Below are positions 17,025-25,271 of a stretch of DNA of 64,000 nucleotides, one piece after another. The notes under the pieces were generated by a model. That model did not search any database. It was not told the DNA's origin and saw nothing but the letters and a program-made list of their open reading frames with translations. This stretch comes from Nostoc sp. B(2019) (lineage in GTDB: Bacteria > Cyanobacteriota > Cyanobacteriia > Cyanobacteriales > Nostocaceae): the NCBI RefSeq assembly GCF_010091925.1, contig NZ_WVID01000004.1, positions 1 through 64,000 of the forward strand. Reading direction: 5' to 3'. How positions within the stretch are numbered: the stretch's first letter is position 1; each line of letters starts with the position of its first letter. The position numbers were made by a program, and so were the translations under genes.

Positions 17025-18281
17025 ATGACACAATCGCCGAATATTAACACTCGTGGGGATTTACGCCCCATCAATCCTGAAGAAATCAGGGTATCAGAGG
17101 ACACCAATCCTGATATAAATGAAGTAGAAAAAATTATTCAAATTTTAAAAAATAAAGGCAGCTTACCGGAAGTAATTATCACACCGGATAACTTTTTAAT
17201 TAGCGGTATCAATGCATTAGAAGCCGCTAAAAAAGTGGGGCAAGCCCTCATTTTGGCATCAGTTCAAAAGGTAAGAATAGAGTCTTTAAAAATACAGATA
17301 GCTGTTATCAAGCTAGATGGGGGTACGCAGTCTCGTGCAGGTATTAATCAGCAAACTATAGATGAATATGCGATCGCTTGGCGGGAGGGAGCGAAATTTC
17401 CGCTAGTAATTTTGTTCTACGACGGCGAGAATTATTGGCTTGGCGATGGCTACCACCGCTGTATCTCAGCGAAACTTGCAGGGCTTACAGAGATTGAGGC
17501 AGATATCCGCCAGGGGACTCGCAGAGATGCTGTGCTTTATTCAGTGGGGGCTAACAGCTCTCACGGATTGAGAAGAACGAATGACGATAAGCGCAGAGCG
17601 ATCGCAACCTTACTGAATGATGAGGAGTGGTGTCAGTGGAGTGATCGCGAGATTGCCCGCCGCACTGGTACACACCACGATACAGTTGGGAGAATTCGTG
17701 CCGAGCTATCTGGCGGAATCCGCCAGATAGATGAAAGGAAAGTCGAGCGCGGCGGAACCGCATACACTCAAAAGCCCAAGAAGGAAAAGCCCTGGCTCCC
17801 TAAAGAAACCGAGAAAGTAGAAATAGTCAGAGGTGAACATAAAGGCAAGCACGCCGAGGTCAGGGTGATTTCCGGCAATATGGCTATGTGCCTCGTGGAC
17901 GGGGATGAGGAAGACAAGCGCAGAAACATTTATTTGTCGGATATGAAGCCCCTTGAGAGCGAGCAAAAGCCGCTCACATCTGTCAAGCAAGAATTGCAGC
18001 AGAAACAAGAAGAGATGGGGTTTGGCAAAGGTGAGCAACTATTCCCGGAAGCTGAACGTAACGAGGGGATAAATCCCGTAACACAACAGCAGATGCCAGC
18101 TTCCATATACAACCTCAACACCATCGGCGATGCGCTGGTGACTGAGGTAGCGATCGCGCTTTCTCGCCTGACTCCAGAGCAGATAAATGAGGCAATCCGA
18201 AAAGCCTCACAAAGTTGGAGCAAAGCTCAGGTTGAAGCCGCGTATCAAGCTTTACACGAACACGCAAGAGCGGCAGCATGA
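17025..18281 (+). CDS. ParB/sulfiredoxin-like nuclease-domain protein
   Basis: This 418-residue protein has two tandem ParB-N-like segments. Residues about 18-90 read ...KNKGSLPEVIITPDNFLISG..NALEAAKK; residues about 95-185 read TIDEYAIAWREGAKFPLVIL, then FYDGENYWLGDGYHRCISA (GDGYHR box). An HTH follows (WSDREIARRTGTHHDTVGRI). Such proteins bind DNA and some have nuclease activity; in phages they are tied to replication or transcription control. A 25-bp palindromic repeat at 17706-17730 is inserted in frame and encodes LSGGIRQID. It overlaps the AlkB-like gene by 4 bp, so both are in one operon. Confidence 0.7.
   Translation: MTQSPNINTRGDLRPINPEEIRVSEDTNPDINEVEKIIQILKNKGSLPEVIITPDNFLISGINALEAAKKVGQALILASVQKVRIESLKIQIAVIKLDGGTQSRAGINQQTIDEYAIAWREGAKFPLVILFYDGENYWLGDGYHRCISAKLAGLTEIEADIRQGTRRDAVLYSVGANSSHGLRRTNDDKRRAIATLLNDEEWCQWSDREIARRTGTHHDTVGRIRAELSGGIRQIDERKVERGGTAYTQKPKKEKPWLPKETEKVEIVRGEHKGKHAEVRVISGNMAMCLVDGDEEDKRRNIYLSDMKPLESEQKPLTSVKQELQQKQEEMGFGKGEQLFPEAERNEGINPVTQQQMPASIYNLNTIGDALVTEVAIALSRLTPEQINEAIRKASQSWSKAQVEAAYQALHEHARAAA
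17706..17730. repeat. 25-bp palindromic repeat, copy 1 (in ParB-like gene)
   Basis: CTATCTGGCGGA and TCCGCCAGATAG are perfect inverted arms around a single A. The same sequence recurs at 37870 and 51514. This copy lies inside a reading frame without breaking it. Confidence 0.9.
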
Positions 18282-18970
18282 TGATGCAACAACTAAATTT
18301 ATTTGATATCCCCACCACACTGCCAATTAAGTACTATCCTGGCTTCCTACACGAGAGTGAAGCTGATGCTTTATTTGCTCATTGCAAAGCACTTGCATGG
18401 CAGCAGAACGAAATCAGGATGCTAGGAAAACCACTTCAAGTTCCACGTTTGGAGTGCATGTATGGTAAGCCGGGAGCGAGTTATCTGTACTCCGGCAGTG
18501 TCAATTTAGAGGCATATATTTGGACTTCTGAATTGCTTGAATTGCGCGATGCCTGCGGCGGGCTAGCAAGCCAACGCATTACCCAGTCCTGCGGTCATGA
18601 GTTCGATATCGTCATCGGCAACCGATATCGCAACGGTCAAGACTCCATTGGCTGGCATTCAGATGATGAGCCGTCGATGGGGTATCGTCCCGCGATGCCT
18701 GCGGCGGGCTGCGCCAACGCCTCCATCAGTCTTGGAGTATGCCGCAAATTTTCCGTAAAGCCCAAAACCAAAGGCAGTAAATCAACTCATTTTTGGTTAG
18801 AACATGGCTCATTACTATTGATGTTACCTGGATGTCAGGAAGGTTATGTACATCAATTACCCAAGAACGAACAAGTCTTTGGGGAGCGAATCAACCTCAC
18901 TTTTAGGCAAAGCTCGCCGGGTGGAAGATTCCATCCGGCAGACTTTGCACCTTATGGGAGGTTGAAGTGA
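18278..18970 (+). CDS. alkB: AlkB-like Fe(II)/2-oxoglutarate dioxygenase
   Basis: This 230-residue protein carries the AlkB catalytic set: His127 and Asp129 in IGWHSDDEP, His192 in YVHQLPK, and Arg204/Arg210 in ERINLTFR. YLYSG and GNRYRNGQDS are also typical. AlkB enzymes repair alkylated bases in DNA or RNA by oxidative demethylation; phage copies probably protect or repair the phage genome. The gene contains two exact copies of a 19-bp sequence (18546-18564 and 18692-18710) and a 42-bp palindrome near its end, all in frame, adding segments absent from usual AlkB proteins (around residues 90-104, 137-148 and 211-225). Catalytic residues are intact. Confidence 0.85.
   Translation: MMMQQLNLFDIPTTLPIKYYPGFLHESEADALFAHCKALAWQQNEIRMLGKPLQVPRLECMYGKPGASYLYSGSVNLEAYIWTSELLELRDACGGLASQRITQSCGHEFDIVIGNRYRNGQDSIGWHSDDEPSMGYRPAMPAAGCANASISLGVCRKFSVKPKTKGSKSTHFWLEHGSLLLMLPGCQEGYVHQLPKNEQVFGERINLTFRQSSPGGRFHPADFAPYGRLK
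18907..18948. repeat. 42-bp palindromic repeat in alkB
   Basis: The element starts GCAAAGCTCGCC and ends GGCAGACTTTGC, with an imperfect palindromic centre around GGAAGATTCC. It is exactly 42 bp (14 codons) and preserves the AlkB frame, adding QSSPGGRFHPADFA. Relatives occur at 29107, 29274, 29316, 51422 and 51463. Confidence 0.85.
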
Positions 18971-19161
18971 AAAACTTAATTCAACAAATTGAATCTGAAC
19001 TTTCCAAAAAGGACTGCAATCCTGGGGAGTTAAAAGATGCAACTAAAGCCAGTTACCCAGAGATTTTTGCGGTCATCAAGCATCTTTCAGATGAAGGAAA
19101 AGTTAGTCACCACTTTATCAACTCGACACTAACCTATCACCTGAATTTCTGGAAAGTCTGA
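18967..19161 (+). CDS. Small winged-helix-like protein
   Basis: This 64-residue protein starts with GTG overlapping the alkB stop (GTGA). The pattern LKDATKASYPEIFAVIKHLS, then DEGKVSHHF, resembles a winged helix-turn-helix with recognition helix and wing. No closer family is evident. It is likely a small early regulator or replication accessory protein translated by coupling with alkB. Confidence 0.5.
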   Translation: MKNLIQQIESELSKKDCNPGELKDATKASYPEIFAVIKHLSDEGKVSHHFINSTLTYHLNFWKV

Positions 19162-19220
19162 CAAGTCATCTTCCCAAAAAAGAGGCTTCCCCTAGACAAC
19201 ACAATCCACGAGGAAACCAA

Positions 19221-19286
19221 ATGAATCTATCTAATATTAACATTCTTACAAATCAAATTTTTGGTGGTTTGGAGGTGGCACAATGA
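19221..19286 (+). CDS. 21-residue ORF coupled to replication gene
   Basis: ATG at 19221 follows GAGGAAACC and opens a 21-codon frame (MNLSNINILTNQIFGGLEVA plus one) whose TGA overlaps the next gene's ATG (ATGA at 19283-19286). The ribosome binding site and the tight overlap suggest it is translated and couples expression of the downstream replication protein. No known family. Confidence 0.45.
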   Translation: MNLSNINILTNQIFGGLEVAQ

Positions 19287-20311
19287 CAATTCGTGTTAGT
19301 CACCAGAAAAACTATACCTGCATCACCAATGTTGCAATCAGGGATAAACGCCTGAGCTATAAAGCCAGAGGAATACATCATTTGCTCTTAAGCTACCCTG
19401 ATGGATGGCAAGTAAAAATAGAGCATTTGGTTGATGAATCGGACGAAGATGGGCGGACAGCGGTCGCTTCGGGACTTGTTGAACTAGAGAATTGCGGCTA
19501 TCTAACCAGGCAGCAAACAAGAGATCCAAAAACAGGGAGATTGGGAGATTGGGAAACGGTTATTAGTGAGTATCCAACTCTTGAATCCCGTGATCAGGAT
19601 GACTGCGATCGGGTTAACCGTAAGCAGAAAACCCGTAAGCGGATTAACCGTAATCAGGAAACCTGCGACATAATAAATACTAATTCAAAACAAGTAACCA
19701 AAGAAGAAGTATCTATTTCCCCCCCTACCCCCCAAAGCGAACCCGACGCAAAAAACGAAGAGAGGGGGGAGGACTTTGATGTAGTGATTGAATCGATTGA
19801 ACAAGAACCCAGTTTGCAGCTTATCACCACACTGCCAAGCAATTTAGAATCTACGCAACAAAGCAGCATACCCTCATCTGGAGCAATTATTCCAGCGCGT
19901 GAGAATAATAATCAAGTTCAAAAATTAAACCCAATCCAGCAAGCTTTTGAAGACTCAGGCAAAATCCTGAGTTACGGAATTGAGTACAAAGCTTGGATAC
20001 AGGCAGAAATTGGCGATGTGATTAAGCATTATCGCCAAAGCGGCAGAGCCTTGACTGTAAGTCCAAACGACATCGACCCCGATTTTAAAAGTTTTACAGC
20101 TGCTAATGCAAATGGTGGGAAGGGACTGAAGTTGGCAGCAGCCCAAGGATGGATAGTGAATTGCGAGAAAGACCCACTTCGATGGGGAGAGTTGAGAGAT
20201 TTGGTTGCTGAGTGGTTATTGGCAATTTCAACCGGCGATCGCCACACCAGTATCGCTCAAGAGATAAATCGAGCCTCGAAACCGCCAATCAAGCTGAACT
20301 TGAACTACTAG
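19283..20311 (+). CDS. Replication initiator-like protein with winged helix
   Basis: Residues 1-110 form a helix-turn-helix domain seen in phage and plasmid replication proteins: NYTCITNVAIRDKRLSYKAR, GIHHLLLSYPDGWQVKIEHL, then LENCGYLTRQQTRDPKTGRL. A low-complexity, acidic linker (residues 110-225) and a C-terminal helical domain (230-342) follow. This layout resembles DnaD-like or Rep proteins that open the origin. The next gene looks like a helicase loader, which supports a replication role. An origin may lie within or close to this gene, as is common, but no clear iterons are seen. Confidence 0.65.
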   Translation: MTIRVSHQKNYTCITNVAIRDKRLSYKARGIHHLLLSYPDGWQVKIEHLVDESDEDGRTAVASGLVELENCGYLTRQQTRDPKTGRLGDWETVISEYPTLESRDQDDCDRVNRKQKTRKRINRNQETCDIINTNSKQVTKEEVSISPPTPQSEPDAKNEERGEDFDVVIESIEQEPSLQLITTLPSNLESTQQSSIPSSGAIIPARENNNQVQKLNPIQQAFEDSGKILSYGIEYKAWIQAEIGDVIKHYRQSGRALTVSPNDIDPDFKSFTAANANGGKGLKLAAAQGWIVNCEKDPLRWGELRDLVAEWLLAISTGDRHTSIAQEINRASKPPIKLNLNY

Positions 20312-20320
20312 GAGTTGCAA

Positions 20321-20926
20321 ATGTTGGACTATCAAGATTTCAAAGATTCCGTATCTGAATTGCAGAGCTTTTATGGAGGCAATATCCTTAACGGCGGGAT
20401 ATTGGAAGCCGCATGGTATGAAACGCTCAAACATTTGTCTTTAGCGCGATTACAGAACGGTGTTGCTCGGTGCTTTAAAAAGCACCCTAGAGCGTACAAT
20501 TTTTTCCCATCAGTAGACCAAATTCTTGAATTTGCTCAAGGTGAATACAGACCACCGGGGGAATGTGTCATGGGTGATTTTTCCCTACCGGCTTTGTCTT
20601 CTCATGAGGATAGGCTAAGTCCTGAGCAGATAGCTGAGTTGTCAAAACGTGGGCGGCTGGTAGCACGAATAATTTTGAATTACACAGGCTACATGACCTC
20701 TGAGCGTAAAGAAGAACTCATTGAACAGTTCAAGTCCACGCCTACTCATGAACTTGAGCGCATTGCTTTGACAAGTAATCGCACACGAAAAAACGGAAGC
20801 ACCATGAACAATATTGCAGATATTCTTTCAAGGATGGAGCAAGGTATGACAGCCGAATCGGCAGATAAATACTACAAAAATTCCAAGTTAATCGCCCGTC
20901 AATGGTTGGAGGAGGAAAAAGTATGA
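20321..20926 (+). CDS. Helicase loader-like replication protein
   Basis: This protein of about 201 residues has an N-terminal helical domain with LQSFYGGNILNGGILEAAWY, ETLKHLSLARLQNGVARCF and YNFFPSVDQILEFA. This pattern (F/WY..L....f..av.........FFPs...il) is typical of phage helicase loaders such as the G40P-loader/DnaT-like families. The C-terminal half is helical and basic. Start ATG 20321 is set by AGGAG six bases upstream; a TTG two codons earlier is unlikely. It follows the initiator-like gene by nine bases and overlaps the ASCH gene. Confidence 0.55.
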   Translation: MLDYQDFKDSVSELQSFYGGNILNGGILEAAWYETLKHLSLARLQNGVARCFKKHPRAYNFFPSVDQILEFAQGEYRPPGECVMGDFSLPALSSHEDRLSPEQIAELSKRGRLVARIILNYTGYMTSERKEELIEQFKSTPTHELERIALTSNRTRKNGSTMNNIADILSRMEQGMTAESADKYYKNSKLIARQWLEEEKV

Positions 20927-21393
20927 AAGCTATTAGCCTGTGGCAACCCCACGCCTCGCTGATTCCTCTGGGACTGAAACGGTACGAGACGCGCTCGTGG
21001 GGTACAAATTACCGAGGCCCGCTAGTTATTTGTTCCGCGAAAAGGAAGCAGGACGACCAGTTTTACTACTGGATACGCACTCTCAAAGTCCTTGAAGATG
21101 ATCTTGGCATTTTGAAATCCGAACCGAACGATGGGTTTCCGATGTGGGATGACCTACTTTTTGGGTGTGCGATCGCCTTAGCTGATTTGACCAATTGCAT
21201 CAAAATGACGACAGAATTCATTGCCGAACAAACTGAAGCTGAAAAACTGGTGGGCGATTGGCAAGTTGGGCGATGGGCATGGAAGTTGGAAAACGTGAGA
21301 AAAATTATCAATCCTGTTGCAGTTCGTGGTTCCCAAGGACTTTTCAATTTTGATATTGACTTACTAGAGGAAGGGTTGGAGGTAGTTGCATAA
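20923..21393 (+). CDS. ASCH-domain protein
   Basis: This 156-residue protein begins MKAISLWQPHASLIPLGLKR, then YETRSWGTNYRGPLVICSAK: the ASCH fold (PUA-like) with its conserved Q-P-W/H-A and E-T-R-S motifs. ASCH proteins bind RNA or modified nucleic acid; some are nucleases or amidohydrolases. Start ATG 20923 overlaps the previous stop (ATGA) and has GGAGG upstream. Phage ASCH proteins are common but their roles are mostly unknown. Confidence 0.8.
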   Translation: MKAISLWQPHASLIPLGLKRYETRSWGTNYRGPLVICSAKRKQDDQFYYWIRTLKVLEDDLGILKSEPNDGFPMWDDLLFGCAIALADLTNCIKMTTEFIAEQTEAEKLVGDWQVGRWAWKLENVRKIINPVAVRGSQGLFNFDIDLLEEGLEVVA

Positions 21394-21686
21394 TGTTTGG
21401 ATTTGATGGAGAAATCGATGGATTTAAGCAAATCCTTGAACGAATTGCAGCTAATCCAGACGAAGGTGGGCTAACGCATAAAGAAGTCAGGGCATACGCC
21501 AGATGTATGCTCCCGTTGGTTTCGGTGATGCATCTAGACAAGTTTGAATCAGAAATCAAACTGTTATTAGTGGCGATTTCTGCCTCTGGACTTCCCCACT
21601 ACGATCGCTCATTCCTAGCTTCAAAAATATTGAATCTGTTGGAAGAAAGCGCACGGTTGGCGAGCGAATCAAAGGCGGAGTTTTAA
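21393..21686 (+). CDS. Hypothetical early prophage protein
   Basis: A 97-residue, mainly helical protein whose ATG shares a base with the preceding TAA (TAATG). I do not recognise it. The sequence (LTHKEVRAYARCMLPLVSVM, LPHYDRSFLASKILNLLEES) suggests a small helical bundle. It is embedded in the compact early operon. Confidence 0.55.
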   Translation: MFGFDGEIDGFKQILERIAANPDEGGLTHKEVRAYARCMLPLVSVMHLDKFESEIKLLLVAISASGLPHYDRSFLASKILNLLEESARLASESKAEF

Positions 21687-21688
21687 GT

Positions 21689-22075
21689 ATGTGTAACTGT
21701 GATTGTGAACACCCCGATTACGACGAAGAAGAAGGAGAAGAATTGTACGAGGATAACGAGGTAGTGGCAGAGCTAGGATTTCCTTGCTGCGAATGCCATC
21801 ACCCTGTAAATGCAGGCTCGATTTACAGACACATTAAAGGCTGTTGGGATGGGGATTGGTCTACCTACCGAATGTGTTTAAGTTGTTCAGCGGTGAGCGA
21901 TCGCTTCAGTCAGGAGCTTGATGGTTGTCATTGCCTTGGTGGTCTTTATGAGGAGTTGATTGACTGTGAAATTCTTTACCGTGATTGTGAAGTGGATGAA
22001 GAAGTTTATTTATGTGAGCAGCCCTGGTTAAAAATCGTCAGCCACAACTATTTGAAGTGTGAGGTAGTCACATGA
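21689..22075 (+). CDS. Cys-rich zinc-binding-like protein
   Basis: A 128-residue acidic protein with several Cys pairs: CNCDCEH at the start, CCECHHP at about 33, GCWDGDW, MCLSCS and GCHCLGG. Alternating CxxC and His motifs point to one or two zinc ribbons. It overlaps the next gene by 4 bp. No enzyme motif is seen. It may be a small protein-binding or RNA-binding zinc module. Confidence 0.55.
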   Translation: MCNCDCEHPDYDEEEGEELYEDNEVVAELGFPCCECHHPVNAGSIYRHIKGCWDGDWSTYRMCLSCSAVSDRFSQELDGCHCLGGLYEELIDCEILYRDCEVDEEVYLCEQPWLKIVSHNYLKCEVVT

Positions 22076-22287
22076 ATAAATCCTGTCTAAATTGCCTCAT
22101 GGGAGAATTCCATCAAGTGATTGATAGCGGTTTGTTCTCTTACTCTGGCGAGTGCTGTCATTTTGAACAGGGTATCCGTGAGCAACTTTTAGGAATTTTT
22201 GAAGTAGAGAGTGAGTATTTGGTAGAAATTGAGCAGATGTTTGAAAAAGTGGGTCAGCAGTGTCCGATGTGGGAGCCAAGTTCATGA
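22072..22287 (+). CDS. Small Cys-rich protein
   Basis: A 71-residue protein starting MNKSCLNCLMGEFHQV with a later ECCHFEQG and QQCPMWEPS, so four to five Cys could bind zinc. It overlaps both neighbours by ATGA junctions, which supports translation as part of the operon. No family is recognised. Confidence 0.5.
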   Translation: MNKSCLNCLMGEFHQVIDSGLFSYSGECCHFEQGIREQLLGIFEVESEYLVEIEQMFEKVGQQCPMWEPSS

Positions 22288-23366
22288 CTACCCGTCGGGT
22301 TCGCCAGTCCCCCATCGTGACGGAAGCCGCCAAGACGGGGGCTGGACTCACCACCGCACCCAATCTCGGCAAACTCTTTACCGGTCGAGATGTGCGACCG
22401 GCCACAGATGAAGATATTGCCCTGCTCCAGGTAGGAGACTGGATTAGCGACAGAGGATGCCCTTGGTCTTATCAGTTCAAACGCTGGAATGGGGATATGT
22501 GTATTGGCGTGTGGGAGGGGAAAGAGTTTCTTGTCCCACGCCACCTGTTAATGGTTTGCGAGGTCATGGAGGGACAGGTTGTTGAAAAATTTAGAAGGAC
22601 AAGCTTAACTCAAAACGAGCGTACACAGCAATTAAAGGCAGGTAAACCTTGGGATTCACCGGCTGTATGGTCGAGTGTTGGGGTACAATGCTCTTATAAA
22701 GAAGATTTAATTTTTTGGGGTGACAAGTGCTTTAGAATTAAGCCCCAAATTCAGGATAAATACCTTAATCCCCGTGTATTGATAAATTTCTTAGAAGATA
22801 GCTGGCAAGATTTACAGTGCTTTTTAAAGTACTTGCACAAATGTCAACCAGTTACAGAAAAAGAAATCATTGATCACTTTGGATGTAAAAAGTTACTAGC
22901 TAAGAATGCGATCGCTTTGGGTGTAAACTCAGGAATTTTGACCAAGCTTAGAAACGGAAAATACGAGATATCCTCTCAACCATTCTTAGAAGAAAACTTT
23001 GATAGAGAAACCCAAGACCCGCAACAGGAATTTTGGAGATGTAAACACGGACTGCACCCAACTATCTCACCGACAGACCCCAGAGACGATAGATTCATCC
23101 GTTGTGACACTCTAACAACCGAAGAACAGATTTGCCTGTGCCAACAGCGTATCATTCAACAAAATTGGCGCATTCAGGATTTAGAAGCACAGCCCAGGCA
23201 AACGCGGCTGATTATTGGCGGCATCAAATCTGCTAAAAGTGCGATCGCAGATGAAGAACAACGGATTGATCAACTACTAGATGAATTGATCATCTATCGC
23301 CAAATGCTGGAATTGGGCGTGAGTGAAAGCGAATCAAGATACACAATCTTGAAGCTCCTGTCATAA
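22284..23366 (+). CDS. Hypothetical protein ending the early operon
   Basis: About 360 residues. ATG 22284 overlaps the previous stop, so it is preferred over an upstream ATG. The first 30 residues are encoded by a repeat-like segment with inverted arms (CCAGTCCCC near 22304 and GGGGGCTGG near 22338), giving TTRRVRQSPIVTEAAKTGAG. A small SH3-like part (LLQVGDWISDRGCPWSYQF) and a winged-helix-like part (PVTEKEIIDHFGCKKLLAKN) follow. The C-terminal 80 residues are helical with ADEEQRIDQLLDELIIYRQM. Function unknown; it ends 15 bases before the convergent late operon. Confidence 0.55.
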   Translation: MTTRRVRQSPIVTEAAKTGAGLTTAPNLGKLFTGRDVRPATDEDIALLQVGDWISDRGCPWSYQFKRWNGDMCIGVWEGKEFLVPRHLLMVCEVMEGQVVEKFRRTSLTQNERTQQLKAGKPWDSPAVWSSVGVQCSYKEDLIFWGDKCFRIKPQIQDKYLNPRVLINFLEDSWQDLQCFLKYLHKCQPVTEKEIIDHFGCKKLLAKNAIALGVNSGILTKLRNGKYEISSQPFLEENFDRETQDPQQEFWRCKHGLHPTISPTDPRDDRFIRCDTLTTEEQICLCQQRIIQQNWRIQDLEAQPRQTRLIIGGIKSAKSAIADEEQRIDQLLDELIIYRQMLELGVSESESRYTILKLLS

Positions 23367-23381
23367 ACTACCCTACCCTGC

Positions 23382-23897
23382 TTATCCGCTGATATCCCAA
23401 CTAACCCCTAATTCATCTTTCAGCAGGCGATTGATAGTGCCAACATCACTAGAGGTCAGAGGGGAAGAGGAACCCTTCATCAGTTCCTTGACTCGCCTTA
23501 AAGTTGCAGAGAGCAACTGCTCTCTGGTATCGCCTGGAATATCGGAATTATTGAGCAGCGCCACCAAAACCGTATACTCCGCTGGATTGTTTGCCCCAAG
23601 AAAAGTCTTGATCTTGTCATAGGTCGAGGTGGAGATAATCGCCAACAGAAACTTAATCCACCGATTCGTTTGAGGTGCAATTGCACCTCCCTGGCGAGGT
23701 AATACCCATTCCGAAAGTTCCTTGTCCCAGTAGTGTGCGTCAGATGGCTTTGGTGGCTTTACCTTAATTTCTATGCCATCAAAGTACAGATTTTCAATTA
23801 CTTCATCCGGCCCTTCGATGGACTCATAACCCGATGGCAGTTGAGTTTGTTGGTCTGTGACTCCGGCTATTTCGTTATTGCAAATTAGATAAAGCAT
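23382..23897 (-). CDS. Tail-fibre-associated protein, last late gene
   Basis: 171 residues. Its ATG overlaps the fibre gene's stop (TAATG), which sets the start. The middle reads KPPKPSDAHYWDKELSEWVL, a P-x-YWD...W pattern typical of fibre-assembly chaperones; the rest is helical. In contractile phages a fibre chaperone normally follows the fibre gene, as here. It is the distal end of the leftward late operon. Confidence 0.5.
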   Translation of the reverse strand: MLYLICNNEIAGVTDQQTQLPSGYESIEGPDEVIENLYFDGIEIKVKPPKPSDAHYWDKELSEWVLPRQGGAIAPQTNRWIKFLLAIISTSTYDKIKTFLGANNPAEYTVLVALLNNSDIPGDTREQLLSATLRRVKELMKGSSSPLTSSDVGTINRLLKDELGVSWDISG

Positions 23898-25264
23898 TAG
23901 ATCGGTAAGAATGATTGTAAGATTAGCTGCCCAATATTGCCATTGCCCCCGTTGCCGTCTGTTGCGCTCCCGCATTGCCCTCCAAAAGAGCCGCCCAAGG
24001 ATGCACCCACTCCTGGAGGTGTGCCGCTTGCCGTGCCTCCAGTACCACCAGTTAGAGTGATGATTGCCCCGGTTGTATTGGTATTGGGCGATTGCAGCAC
24101 CACATATCCACCGCCACCACCCGCACCACCGCCACTGCCACCAACTAAATTTTGCCTCAGCCCATTGGCCCCATTCCCACCCTTGACAGAAAGCACAGCA
24201 GCAGCGGTAGCTGTGATAGATACAAGGGATTTAAGCCAAATCAATCCCCCACTGCCGCCACCTGCCCCAGGTAGTGCGATCGCCGCTCCAGCATCAGCGA
24301 AATTAATTGCAGCAATGCTTGCATTCCCGCCATTGCAGTTGATGGCTCCCGTGATGGAAATTGGGAGCGCTGCATCAACGATGAATACTCCGCCTCCTGT
24401 GCCACCCTTGGAAGTCAGGAAATTTGCAGAGCCATTAGAAATAATCCCCAATCCCGCAGCCCCTCCTGAGCCTGTATTGGCTGCGCCTGAGAAACTGTAG
24501 GAGTATGTAGGTGCTGGCAGGGAATTGTGCCCACCACCACCACCAGGCCCTAATCCAGAATCGGCGGAAACTAGGCAAGAAGTTCCTGGTGGAGTGCCAC
24601 CAAAACCCCTACCTCCCGGAACGATAGGAGTGACGTTGATAGTACCATCAACGGTTACTGTGCCAGAGGCGATGATGTGCAAAAAGCCTGATACAGTCAG
24701 GGTTACACCAGCATTTAGCGTAAAGTTTCGCACATACTTCGTGCCGCTCAAGCTCTGATTTGAAGAGATAATTAAATCCCCTTCATAGCCACCAGAGCCA
24801 AAAGAAGCAACTGTATTGGCTCTGGGCTGAATTTGGAAACGGGGACGCAAATCCACCATAGAACTGATGGAGCCAGCGCTTGTTATCACCTTTGCCAGTG
24901 GCGTACACCGCACTGGCAACAAGCTACCTACCGCCACTGCACCTGCTTCACTTACATACACGTAGTTTGTAGTGTTGTTGGTGACTGATAAGTTAGCAGG
25001 CGAGATTGTAGTGATCGCGCCATCCGCCAATATCACGCTGCCGCCTTGATAACTAATAGTTAATCCTGTGGCTGCTTGTACCTTCAAAGTATCCCGAAAA
25101 GTTGTCCACTCCGGCTTGATTTGCCCTGCGGCATCGCTTAAATCTTGAAGAGTGATTTTGGCAAAATGTCCATCTAAATTCTGCCCATCGAATACTGGGC
25201 TGTTAATAGCATTGAGAAAATCTGGGGTTACTGTTGAGCCGTTTACAAAGGTTGTTTTTGCCAT
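23897..25264 (-). CDS. Glycine-rich distal tail fibre
   Basis: This 455-residue protein has an N-terminal attachment part (residues 1-150, TFVNGSTVTPDFLNAINSPV), a beta-rich part, and a long glycine-rich C-terminus (about 215-450) with runs such as GGGGGHNS, GGSGGLIWLKS, GGSGGGAGGGGGYVV. Glycine-rich stretches of this type form polyglycine-II sandwiches in phage adhesins of the S16 gp38 or short-fibre kind, displaying host-recognition loops. It is probably the receptor-binding fibre. A second glycine-rich protein is encoded at 44681-45523. Confidence 0.65.
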   Translation of the reverse strand: MAKTTFVNGSTVTPDFLNAINSPVFDGQNLDGHFAKITLQDLSDAAGQIKPEWTTFRDTLKVQAATGLTISYQGGSVILADGAITTISPANLSVTNNTTNYVYVSEAGAVAVGSLLPVRCTPLAKVITSAGSISSMVDLRPRFQIQPRANTVASFGSGGYEGDLIISSNQSLSGTKYVRNFTLNAGVTLTVSGFLHIIASGTVTVDGTINVTPIVPGGRGFGGTPPGTSCLVSADSGLGPGGGGGHNSLPAPTYSYSFSGAANTGSGGAAGLGIISNGSANFLTSKGGTGGGVFIVDAALPISITGAINCNGGNASIAAINFADAGAAIALPGAGGGSGGLIWLKSLVSITATAAAVLSVKGGNGANGLRQNLVGGSGGGAGGGGGYVVLQSPNTNTTGAIITLTGGTGGTASGTPPGVGASLGGSFGGQCGSATDGNGGNGNIGQLILQSFLPI

Positions 25265-25271
25265 TTAATAA

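Noticed and set aside
23937-24500. Pro-rich plus-strand gene
   Set aside because: It is the antisense image of the glycine-rich fibre gene (glycine codons read as proline), as are similar frames at 45078-45341.
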